DNA of 17,500 bases from Eimeria necatrix. Its lineage: Eukaryota; Apicomplexa; Conoidasida; Eucoccidiorida; Eimeriidae. The position numbers and the translations under genes were made by a program. The stretch spans positions 1 to 17,500 of the forward strand of contig NW_013653994.1 of the NCBI RefSeq assembly GCF_000499385.1. Reading direction: 5' to 3'. The notes beneath the pieces were generated by a model. It ran no database searches and was not told the origin of the DNA. It was given only the letters and a program-made list of their open reading frames with translations. Below are positions 9,938 through 17,500 of this stretch, one piece after another (positions within the stretch are counted from its first letter, which is position 1; each line of letters starts with the position of its first letter).

Positions 9938-10036
9938 TAGCAGCAGGGGCCCCCCCTGCTGCAGGGGGCCCCCAGCAGCAGGGGGCCCCCCAGCAGCAGG
10001 GGGCCCCCCAGCAGCAGGGGGGCCCCCAGCAGCAGG
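9938..10036. repeat. Tandem GGGGGCCCCCCAGCAGCA array
   Basis: About five copies of an 18-19 bp unit that combines the GGGGCCCC palindrome with a CAGCAG step, so the two repeat families of the window are fused here. Confidence 0.85.
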
Positions 10037-10083
10037 GAGCTCTTAGCCCCGAAGTGCGCGAAAGTCTGCGAATTTGACTTCAT

Positions 10084-10123
10084 ATTAAATAAATAAATAA
10101 ATAATTTATTTATTTATTTATTT

Positions 10124-10159
<36 letters not shown>

Positions 10160-10163
10160 TTTT
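10084..10163. repeat. (AAAT)n/(TTTA)n tetranucleotide inverted repeat
   Basis: A run of AAAT units passes directly into a long run of TTTA units, so the two halves are self-complementary and could form a cruciform. It is the most AT-rich segment of the window and is enclosed by very GC-rich repeats. Confidence 0.95.
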
Positions 10164-10249
10164 CCTTTTTGGTCTTTTCTCAAACAAAATAAACCCCAAG
10201 GGTAGGGGGCCCCCTACCCCCAGTTTCTTTGCATGCTGCAATAAAATGC

Positions 10250-10450
10250 ACAAGGGGCCCCTAAGGGGCCCCTCAGGGGCCCCTCAGGGGCCTTCCAGGG
10301 GCCCCTAAGGGGCCCCTCAGGGGCCCCTCAGGGGCCTTCCAGGGGCCCCTCAGGGGCCTTCCAGGGGCCCCTTAGGGGCCCCTCAGGGCCCCTTAGGGGC
10401 CTCTCAGGGTCAGGGGCCCCTCAAGGGCCCCTCAGAGGCCCCTAGGCGTG
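10250..10450. repeat. 11-bp tandem array CAGGGGCCCCT
   Basis: About 17 copies of CAGGGGCCCCT with variants TAGGGGCCCCT, AAGGGGCCCCT and CAGGGGCCTTC. The CCTTC variant recurs, which suggests a higher-order unit of several 11-mers. Every unit is near-palindromic. Confidence 0.9.
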
Positions 10451-10798
10451 GGGCCCCAGGAGGTTCGGGGGCCCCCTGGGGCCCCTGGGACCCCCAGCTG
10501 AGCCACTTAGCTTCAAGGGCCCCTCTGAGGGGTCCCATGGGGGCCCCCATAGGGGGCCCCATAAGGGCCCCCATAGGGGGGCCCCATAGGGGGGCCCCAT
10601 AGGGGGCCTCATAACCCCTGGAAAAGCCCCCAAAGGGGCTCCCAGATGGCGCCCTGACTCTATAGAGGGGGCCCCTGCGGGGGCCCCTGCGGGAACCTTG
10701 TGGGGGCCCCTGTGGGGCCCCTGTGGGGCCCTTTGGGAGCCCCTGGGGGGCCCCTGGGGGGCCCCTGGGGGCCCCCGGGGGCCCTTGTGGGTAGAAGT
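10451..10798. repeat. GGGGCCCC-rich region downstream of POP4
   Basis: CATAGGGGGGCCC repeats (about 10535-10610) and CCCCTGGGGGG repeats (about 10670-10785) fill the space up to the POP4 stop. It presumably includes the POP4 3' untranslated region. No clear polyadenylation signal or other gene was seen. Confidence 0.75.
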
Positions 10799-10977
10799 TT
10801 AGAGGAGAATAGTGGGTTTGCGTTTGAGTTTGTGTTTGCTTCTTGCTGCTGGGTTGTGCTGCAGTTGGGGCCCCTGGAGGTAAAAGGAAGAGCCGTCGAG
10901 CAGCAGCAGCAAAAAGACTGCAGCAGCTTTGGGCACGCGCCGCAGCACGCCGTCCGCGCACAGCAGCAGCAAACACT

Positions 10978-11010
<33 letters not shown>

Positions 11011-11077
11011 CGCGCTGCAGCAGCTGGTGCGGGGCGCGGGTCGGCAGCAGCAGCGGCAGCGACACCAGCAGCAACCA

Positions 11078-11120
<43 letters not shown>

Positions 11121-11685
11121 CGCGCGCCACTCCGCCTAACCCCAAACCCCAAACCCCAAACCCTAAACCCTAAACCCTAAACCCTAAACCCTAAACCCTA
11201 AACCCTCACCTGCTGCGTGTCCAGCACCACTAAGCCCGCGAGATTGCACAGCGAGGGGCAGCGGCTGCGGTGTACAGACACCCAAGCCCCATGAAGGTCC
11301 ATTTGTGCTGCTGCAGCACATCTGCTGAATGCATGCATTTTGGGGGCCCCCTGGGGGCCCCCCGGGGGCCCCCCCTTTTGCTTCCTCTTGCTGCTGCTGC
11401 TGCTGCTGCTGCTGCCAGCTGCTGCTGCTGCTGCTGCTGCTGAGGACTCCACGCCGCAAACGGACAGCGCGTACTGCTGCCACAGCTGAAACAGCGGCAG
11501 CAAGTCCTGCAGCCCTAGACAATTTTGCTGCTGCTGCTGCTGCTGCTGCAGCTGCAGCTGCTGCTGCTGCTGCTGCTGCTGCTTGCGGCGGCTTCTGCTG
11601 CTGCTGCTGCACCCGAAGTCTGCAGCAACATCGAAAAGGCCAAGGCGTTTGGCCTTCGTGCGGGACAGCTTGAGCTGCTGCTGCC

Positions 11686-11724
<39 letters not shown>

Positions 11725-12174
11725 GCTTCTGCTGCTGCTTCCTGCTGTCGTCCAGGCGCAGAGCGCGGGGCCCCAGCTTCTCAGTGACCAGTTCTGCTGC
11801 AGACACCCGCAGCGGACATAGCTGCAGCAGCAGCAGCAGCAGCAGCAGCAGAGACAGCAGCAGCACGAAAGGCATAAGGAAGCAGCCAGAGACCAGGCCC
11901 AGCATAGTTAGGCAGCAGCAGCAAGCGCTGCCGCAGCAGCAGCAGCAGCAGCAGCAGCAGAAAGCGCAGCAGCAGCGGCAACAGCTAAGGCGAGCCTGCG
12001 AGGTGGAGGTGCAGCAGCAAACGCAGCAGCGTGGACAGCAAGGAAAGCAGCAGAGGCAACAGCAGCAACTGCAGCAGCAGCAACTGCAGCAGCAGCAGCA
12101 GCAGCAGCAGAAATAGCAGCGTTTCTGTTGAGTATGTCACCTCGAGCAGACTCTGCACGACTTGAAGATCTGTG

Positions 12175-12210
<36 letters not shown>

Positions 12211-12297
12211 AGCGGGAACAATTGCCTGTAGAGATGGTGCGTCTCTAAGGACCCCACAGGCAGTGCCAGCTGCTGCTGCTGCTCCTGTGCTTGCTGC

Positions 12298-12328
<31 letters not shown>

Positions 12329-12386
12329 CGTCTGGAGGCGCTTTCCGCTTGGCCGGCAGCAGCGGACCGCTGCTGCTCCGATGCAT
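10799..12386 (-). CDS. POP4: RNase P/MRP protein subunit POP4 (Rpp29 family)
   Basis: POP4/Rpp29 binds the RNA of RNase P and RNase MRP in the nucleus and nucleolus and supports tRNA 5' maturation and pre-rRNA cleavage. Exons 12386-12141, 11821-11210 and 10975-10799 join in phase 0 and give about 344 residues, against about 220 for human; the excess is Gln, Ala and Ser runs. Family marks in order: LRLDDSRK, SRTKAKRLGLFD, LLPLFQLWQQYALSVCG, DLHGAWVSVHRSRCPSL (the Sm-like fold core), GLVVLDTQQ, then across the intron LLLCADGVLRRVPK, DGSSFYLQGPQL and a basic tail KHKLKRKP before the stop at 10799. I chose ATG 12386 because it is the first ATG in frame after the in-frame stop at 12605-12603; a spliced upstream exon is possible. 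The gene is divergent from the coiled-coil gene and co-oriented with the helicase. Confidence 0.85.
10976..11209 (-). other. POP4 intron 2, with telomere-like block at the donor
   Basis: Donor CAGCAG|GTGAGGGTTTAGGG (11209) and acceptor CTGCAG| (10976), phase 0. On the sense strand it starts with seven exact TTTAGGG-type units (11158-11206), then degenerate GGGGTTT copies (11139-11157), then (CTG)n up to the acceptor. The join restores the conserved strand between GLVVLDTQQ and VPK. Confidence 0.85.
11822..12140 (-). other. POP4 intron 1
   Basis: Donor CTCGAG|GTGACA (12140) and acceptor (CTG)n-CAG| (11822), phase 0, join QVVQSLLE to LCPLRVSAAELVTEKLG. Its sense strand is dominated by CTG tracts with CTC and TTG interruptions. 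Confidence 0.75.
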
Positions 12387-12905
12387 TTCGGCTGCTTCTA
12401 GTGCTGCTGCAGTTGCTGCTGCTGTTGGTGTTGCTGCTCTTGCTGCTGCTGCTGCTGCTGCTGCTGCTAAGACCGGATCTTTGCTGACGGACCCTGAGGG
12501 CCCCCAGACGCAAGTCGATTGCACTTGGGGGCCCCAGCAGCAAGACCTGTTTATTTGCTGCTGCTGCTGCTGCTGCTGCTGTTGTCGAAACAGCAGCGGC
12601 AATTAGTAAGAGCATAAAACACAAAGATTATAAAAGGAATAAATGAGAAGTTGTGCACTGGGAAGGAAGCGCTGCTGCTGCTGCTGCTGCTGCTGCCAGG
12701 GACAGCAGCAGCAGCAGCGGGAGCCGCAAGAGCAGCAGCAGCAGGGGCAGCAGCAACAGTGAGCCAACTTGCCGCGCATTAAATCAGCAGCAGCAGCAAC
12801 GGCATAGTTGCAGCAGCTAAATTTAGCTCATTTCATTTGGTTCCTTTTTTACTAGCCAGTTGCTGCTGCAGCAGCAAACAAATGTGCGCTGCACATGCAG
12901 CTCCC

Positions 12906-12941
<36 letters not shown>

Positions 12942-13072
12942 CCAGCAGCAGCGGACCGCGAGGCGTTCCTCAGGACCAGGAGCAGCAAATTCAAAGAAGC
13001 AAATTTCTACTAATATTAGAGAATATATAGCAGCTGGAGCAGCAACAGCTGCTGCTAGTAAGGCGCTCCAGA

Positions 13073-13110
<38 letters not shown>

Positions 13111-13449
13111 TCGGCAGCAACTGCAGCGGCAATTCCGCAGCAACGGCAGAAGAACACCTGGCAGCAGACGCAGCAGCAGGCAGCAATTTTATGCAGCTGC
13201 AGTTGACACTGAAAGAAGGAGCAGCAGCAGCAGCAGCAGCAGCTGCGGCAGCCTTTGTGTGCAGACCACTGGCTGAGTCCACTGCAGCAGCAGCAGCAGC
13301 AGCAGCAGCTGCTGCTCACTAAGCGGGCGCCGCCGCCTTCGAAGCAGCAGCAGCAACGGCTTATCTCCCCCTAGATGTAAGCGCCTCAGCCCCGCGCGCG
13401 CAGCAGCAGCAGCAGCGGCAGGAGCAGCAGCACAAGCAGCAGCAGGACT

Positions 13450-13490
<41 letters not shown>

Positions 13491-13491
13491 G
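12387..13491. other. Divergent intergenic region between POP4 and the coiled-coil gene
   Basis: Both flanking genes are transcribed outward from here. It holds CAG/CTG tracts, an AT-rich patch (about 12600-12655), a T-rich stretch ending ACTAGCCAG at 12829-12859 that looks like a plus-strand 3' splice site, and a non-repetitive patch (12965-13075). The T-rich stretch may mark an intron in the 5' untranslated region of the plus-strand gene. No protein match is recognised. Confidence 0.5.
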
Positions 13492-13773
13492 ATGAGTGAG
13501 GACCTTTACTGGGACGAAGGCAGCAACCGCTACTACAAACTAGACCCTGAAAAAGATGAATTCTATTCAGATGATGAGACAAGAGCTGCTGATGCTGCAG
13601 CAGCAGAAGAAGCAAAGCTGCTGGAGGAGCAGCAGCAGCAAGAAGCTGCTGCTGCAGCTGGCGCAGCAGCAGCGGACGACGCGAAGGCCGCTGCGCAGCA
13701 GCAGCAGCAGGAAGCTGCTGCTGCTGCAGACACTGCTGCTGCAACAAATGACCTCGCAGCAGAACAACCAGAC

Positions 13774-13805
<32 letters not shown>

Positions 13806-14145
13806 TGATGGACAAGCTAAAGTAGATGAAGCAGCAGAGAAAGCAGCAGCAGCTGCCGCAGCAGAAAAAGCAGCAGCAGCTGCTGCAGCAGAAAAAGCAG
13901 CAGCAGCTGCCGCAGCAGAAAAGGCAGCAGCAGCTGCCGCAGCAGAAAAAGCAGCAGCAGCCGCAGCAGAAAATGCTGCAGCAGCAGAAGCTGAAGCAGC
14001 AGCAAAAGAAGAAGCAGATGAGAAGGCAGCAGCAGAAAGGGCTGCGGCGGAAGCAGCAGCAGCAGAGCAGTTGTCTGCTCGTGAAGCAGCTGCTGCTGCT
14101 GAGGCAGCAGCAGCAGCAGCAGCATCCGAAGACACAGAAGCTCAG

Positions 14146-14179
<34 letters not shown>

Positions 14180-14290
14180 AGGCACCTTCTTTCCGCGTAA
14201 CCGCAGCAGCAGCAGACTCTGACTCACCAGCAGCAGCACCTGCTGCAGCAGGTAACCCGCCGAAGGGCGCAGCAGCAACAGAAGCAGCAG

Positions 14291-14327
<37 letters not shown>

Positions 14328-14435
14328 CAGAAGCTTGCTGGGGGCCCACGATGGCATTGGCAGCAGCCGCTTGCTGGCAGCAGGAGCAGAAGCAGCAAGG
14401 GTTGCTCACCTAGAGCTGAATAAAAAGGTTTGAAT

Positions 14436-14498
<63 letters not shown>

Positions 14499-14648
14499 CT
14501 GCTGTTGCTGCTGCGGCTGCTGCTGCTCCTTCTTGATGTGTGCGCCTCCTGAGAGTCTTGCTGCTGCTGCCACTGGGGTGCCACCGCTTGTGCTGCTGTG
14601 GCATCGCCGTTGCCGTTGCTGCTGCTGCTGCTACTGCTGCTGCTGCTG

Positions 14649-14682
<34 letters not shown>

Positions 14683-14791
14683 AGCTGGAGGAAGCCGAAG
14701 CCGAAATTGCGCGACTGAGAGCAGCAGAACTGTCTAGAGACCGAGGCCTAGAGGAGACATCTGAAATGGAGAGTCTTAGAAGAGTGCGCCT

Positions 14792-14834
<43 letters not shown>

Positions 14835-15300
14835 ATATGGCTCTGCTGCTGCATGTGGTTCTGCTGCTCCTGCTGCTGCTGCAGACGCCTTCACTGCTGC
14901 TGCTACGTAGCGGGTGCTGCTGCTGACGCCGCTGCTGCTGCAGCCTTGCAGTTGCCGCTCCTTCCGCTGCTGCTGCTGCTGCTGCTGCTGCACGTTCTAT
15001 TCTGTTGGCAGCAGCAGCTGCTGCTGCTGCTGCTGCTGCTGCTTTTGTGTGTGGGATTTAGGAACGAGATGAGCTCGAAGTCCAGCTGCAAAGGCTCAGG
15101 GATGAGGCCGCAGAACTAGAGGCAAGAAATCTCTAAACCCTAAACCCTAAACCCTAAACCCTAAACCCTAAACCCTAAACCCTCGCTACTGGACGGGGCG
15201 GGCCTTCGCTGCGCAGCTGCAGCGGGGGGATAGGAGCAGCAGTAGCAGCAGCCGCTGCTGCTGCTGCCGTCCAGCTGCTACTGCCGTTGCTGCTACTGCG

Positions 15301-15342
<42 letters not shown>

Positions 15343-15475
15343 GCTGCAGCTGCTGCAACTACTGCGGCTGCTGCTGCTGCTGCTGCTGCTGCATTTTCGC
15401 TTCTGCGGCTACGTTGTTGCTGCTGCTAAGCTGCTGCGGCTACTGCTGAAGCTGGCGCAACTGTAGCTGCTGCTG

Positions 15476-15523
<48 letters not shown>

Positions 15524-16001
15524 AGGAGGCAATAGAAGCTGCTGCTGTGGAAAAGGAGTTGGCGCTGGAAAGCCTCGAAAAGGAAAGGGCGAGGGCTGAG
15601 GACGTCAAGCTGCAGCTGGAACTACAAGTCAGGGTTTAGGGTTTAGGGTTTAGGGTTTAGGGTTTAGGGTTTAGGGTTTAAGGGGGACTCGCTGGAGCGC
15701 AGCGCGCAGGGTTTGGGTGACAGTGCAGCGGGCTGGAGAATTAGGGTTTAGGGTTTAGGGTTTAGGGTTTAGGATTTAGCGTTTAGGGTTTAGGGTTTAG
15801 GGTTTAGGGTTTAGGGTTTTGAGGTTTCTTCGTTGTTTACAGCTGACAGACAGAGAGCTTGAGGTGGCGCAGCTGCAGCAGCAGCTAGCGGAGCAGCAGA
15901 CACGAGAAGCTGCTGCTCTGAAGCAGCAGCAGCAGATCATGCAGCAGCAGCTGCAGCAGCTGAAAAAGACAGAGGCAAAGGAATTCGAAAAAGTAGGCAT
16001 C

Positions 16002-16041
<40 letters not shown>

Positions 16042-16089
16042 TGCTGCTTATGCAGCTGCTCTGCCTTTCGTCCTGCTGTCGCTGCTGCC

Positions 16090-16123
<34 letters not shown>

Positions 16124-16802
16124 TCGCCCGTTAGCCGCTCTGCTGCAGCAACTCCAGCAGCGGCAGCGACACTGAGCGAGCAGCAGCTGCAGCAGCAGCT
16201 GCAGCAGCAGCAGCAGCAGCAGCTGCAGCAGCAGCTGCAGCAGCAGGAGCAGCGCACATGGTTCGGTTTGTTGCTGCTGCTGCTGCGTGGCTGCAGGGAG
16301 CGCAGCAGCTGAAGCAGCTGCTGGTCTCTGCACATGAAGAGAGACACAAAGCAGCAGCAGAAGCAGCAATGCTGCAGCAGCAAGTCGCTGAGCAGCAGCA
16401 GCAAATAGAGAGACTCCACGTAGGTCTTTTTTTCCCTTTTGTCTCTGTTTCATTTTTGCTGCTGCAGCATTTTTGCTGCTGCAGCTGCGTTGTCTTGGGA
16501 CTTTCATTTCATTTTATTTTTCTTTTTTTTTCATTTTATTTTTTGTGTCTTTATATCCTTTATTTTCGTTTGCTGCTGCTGTTCCTGTTGCAGGCAGCAG
16601 CAGCAGAGGACCAGAGCTTGCTGCAGGAGTTGGAGGAGCAGCAGCAGCAGCAGCAGCTCCTGCTGCAGCAGCTGCTGCAGCAGCAGCAGCAACAACAGCA
16701 GCAGCTGCGTGAGGTCTCTAAGCAACGCTCTATCTACCACTCGGCCTTCCAGCGCATCAGCAAACTTTACAAAGAGCAGCAAGCTACAAGTGTCAGCAGC
16801 AA

Positions 16803-16844
<42 letters not shown>

Positions 16845-17184
16845 GCAGCAGCAACTGCGGCTGCGGCTGTTGCTGCCGATGTTTGGATGTATTTGCTGCT
16901 GTCTCTCAAACTGTCTCACTGGCGTTTGCTGCTTTGCAGCTGTCCCTTATTCGTCTTTGCTGCTGCTGCTGCTGCTATTGCTGCTGCTGCTGCTGCTGCA
17001 TTTGCTGCAGCTAGTGGCACTCCCTCTTTGATTTCCCGCTGCTGCTGTTTGTGTTTGTTGTTTGCTGCTGCAGCGCAGCACAGAAGAGGCGCTGCGGGAG
17101 AAGCTGCAGCAGCAGCAGCAGCAGCTGCAGCAGCTGCAGCAGGTAGCAGTGCCCCGCTGGCAGCGTGTCTTCATGCTGCACACA

Positions 17185-17228
<44 letters not shown>

Positions 17229-17454
17229 GCCATCCTCTGCTGCTGCAGATGCTGCAGCAGACGAGACACACGACGCAACTGTCAAGGAGCAGCAGCTGCT
17301 GCGGAACCACGAGCTGCTGCTGCTGCTGCGACAGCAGCTGCTGCTGCGGCAGCAGCAGCAGCAGCGCTGCGAGCTGCTGCAGCTGTGCCTGCCGCAGCAG
17401 CTGCTGCAGCAGCTCAGCGCCCGCACGCAGGGCCCTTTGCTGCTGGAGGGGTAA
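13492..17454 (+). CDS. Ala/Gln-rich coiled-coil protein, family not recognised
   Basis: Exons 13492-14427, 14685-14783, 15062-15121, 15526-15627, 15843-15992, 16297-16419, 16594-16791 and 17074-17454, all joined in phase 0, give about 682 residues. The N-terminus is acidic and aromatic (DLYWDEGSNRYYKLDPEKDE, then FYSDDE). A roughly 270-residue Ala-rich helix region follows, with EK spaced every nine residues. From exon 2 on the protein is classic coiled coil: LEEAEAEIARLRAAEL, RDELEVQLQRLRDEAAELE, VEKELALESLEKERARAE, RELEVAQLQQQLAEQQ. One less repetitive patch, RSIYHSAFQRISKLYKEQQ, lies in exon 7. No signal peptide or membrane segment is visible. A structural (cytoskeletal, centrosomal or vesicle-tether) role is only a guess from composition. 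The fifth intron (15993-16296), the end of exon 7 and the stop are the least certain parts; the stop overlaps a donor-like GTAAGA. Confidence 0.7.
13834..13975 (+). repeat. Coding 27-bp minisatellite (EKAAAAAAA unit)
   Basis: Four to five copies of a 27-bp unit (GAAAAAGCAGCAGCAGCTGC followed by CGCAGCA) encode a nine-residue unit: Glu, Lys, seven Ala. The array lies in exon 1 of the coiled-coil gene. Synonymous GCT/GCC changes distinguish the copies. Confidence 0.9.
14428..14684 (+). other. Coiled-coil gene intron 1
   Basis: Donor AAAAAG|GTTTGA (14428) and acceptor CTGCTGCAG| (14684). It has CTG tracts at both ends and a short unique GC-rich centre. It joins HLELNKK to LEEAEAEIARL, keeping the heptad pattern. 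Confidence 0.75.
14784..15061 (+). other. Coiled-coil gene intron 2
   Basis: Donor TTAGAAGA|GTGCGC (14784) and acceptor GTGGGATTTAG| (15061). It is filled with CTG tracts. The acceptor is the one in this gene not preceded directly by CTG-CAG. Confidence 0.7.
15122..15525 (+). other. Coiled-coil gene intron 3, probable GC-AG, with a telomere-like block
   Basis: The exon ends DEAAELE at CTAGAG|GCAAGA, a good GC donor consensus; the frame stops 15 bases later at CTCTAA. Seven exact AAACCCT units (15135-15183) begin 13 bases into the intron. CTG tracts lead to the acceptor at 15525. A GT at 15080 is the alternative donor but would drop a well-formed coiled-coil segment. Confidence 0.6.
15628..15842 (+). 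other. Coiled-coil gene intron 4, almost entirely telomere-like
   Basis: Donor CTACAA|GTCAGGGTTT: the block of seven AGGGTTT units (15631-15679) starts three bases into the intron. A second field runs 15742-15820, with one decayed stretch (GGATTTAGCG). The acceptor is GTTGTTTACAG| (15842). It holds no CTG tract. Confidence 0.85.
15993..16296 (+). other. Coiled-coil gene intron 5 (boundaries tentative)
   Basis: Donor GAAAAA|GTAGGC (15993) and acceptor GGCTGCAG| (16296), phase 0. A CAG-rich stretch at 16140-16256 may be a further exon, but its Gln frame does not join in phase to both neighbours. The Ala frame from 16175 does, so a poly-Ala inclusion is possible. Confidence 0.5.
16420..16593 (+). 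other. Coiled-coil gene intron 6
   Basis: Donor CTCCAC|GTAGGT (16420) and acceptor CCTGTTGCAG| (16593). This is the most conventional intron here: a long T-rich core (16425-16590) with only short CTG runs. Confidence 0.85.
16792..17073 (+). other. Coiled-coil gene intron 7 (donor tentative)
   Basis: Donor ACAAGT|GTCAGC (16792) and acceptor GCTGCTGCAG| (17073), phase 0. The CAG run at 16801-16856 may instead be coding, but later GT donors are out of phase with exon 8. Confidence 0.5.
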
Positions 17455-17500
17455 GAAGCAGCAGCAAAATAAATAAACAAATTAAATTTATAATTTGTTT
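17455..17500 (+). other. AT-rich sequence after the coiled-coil stop
   Basis: After TAA the sequence turns AT-rich (AAATAAATAAACAAATT). It could be 3' untranslated region or the start of an intron, because the stop lies inside GGGTAAGA, a strong donor match. Confidence 0.5.

Noticed and set aside
9052..10798. tRNA, rRNA or other structured RNA gene in the intergenic palindromes
   Set aside because: The palindromes are simple GGGGCCCC repeats. No cloverleaf, rRNA segment or snRNA motif was recognised.
10410..10976. 188-codon minus-strand open frame over the GGGGCCCC region
   Set aside because: It overlaps the POP4 last exon in another frame and is mostly GPP/GAP translation of noncoding repeats.
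12852..13319. Open frames of about 100-155 codons in the divergent region
   Set aside because: They are poly-Cys/Leu or poly-Ala/Gln translations of CAG tracts, with no conserved motif or convincing start.
16140..16256. Extra Gln-rich exon in the coiled-coil gene
   Set aside because: The Gln frame cannot be joined in phase to both neighbouring exons. Skipping it gives a clean phase 0 join, though a poly-Ala reading remains possible.

Overview
The window looks like nuclear DNA of an Eimeria-type coccidian (Apicomplexa). Three things point there: very dense CAG/CTG trinucleotide tracts encoding single-residue runs (Gln, Ala, Ser), many interstitial blocks of the telomere-like heptamer AAACCCT/TTTAGGG, and intron-rich genes whose introns end in (CTG)n-CAG. 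That combination is documented for the repeat-rich segments of Eimeria chromosomes. The species cannot be fixed from sequence alone.

Layout. (1) Minus strand, 60-9051 and running off the left edge: a tandem-cassette Ski2-like helicase of the ASCC3/Slh1 type. I could trace nine exons by motif and splice phase. They sum to 6615 nt (2205 codons) and hold the N-terminal region, the whole first cassette, the first Sec63 unit, and the second cassette through motif V. Motif VI and the second Sec63 unit lie outside the window. (2) 9052-10798: a repeat-only intergenic stretch with degenerate telomere-like blocks, GGGGCCCC palindromes, an 11-bp tandem array and an (AAAT)n/(TTTA)n inverted repeat. (3) Minus strand, 10799-12386: a three-exon gene for the RNase P/MRP protein subunit POP4 (Rpp29), about 344 residues. 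(4) 12387-13491: a divergent intergenic region with no supported gene. (5) Plus strand, 13492-17454: an eight-exon gene for an unrecognised Ala- and Gln-rich coiled-coil protein, about 682 residues, with every intron in phase 0.

The genes do not form an obvious pathway. The helicase family acts in ribosome quality control and alkylation repair, and POP4 in tRNA/rRNA processing. The main interest is architectural. Telomere-like blocks sit directly on splice sites and six of them are exactly seven units long. The strand polarity of CAG versus CTG tracts largely separates exon from intron. Two introns appear to use GC-AG ends. Homopolymer tracts have been inserted at equivalent loops of both helicase cassettes without disturbing catalytic motifs.
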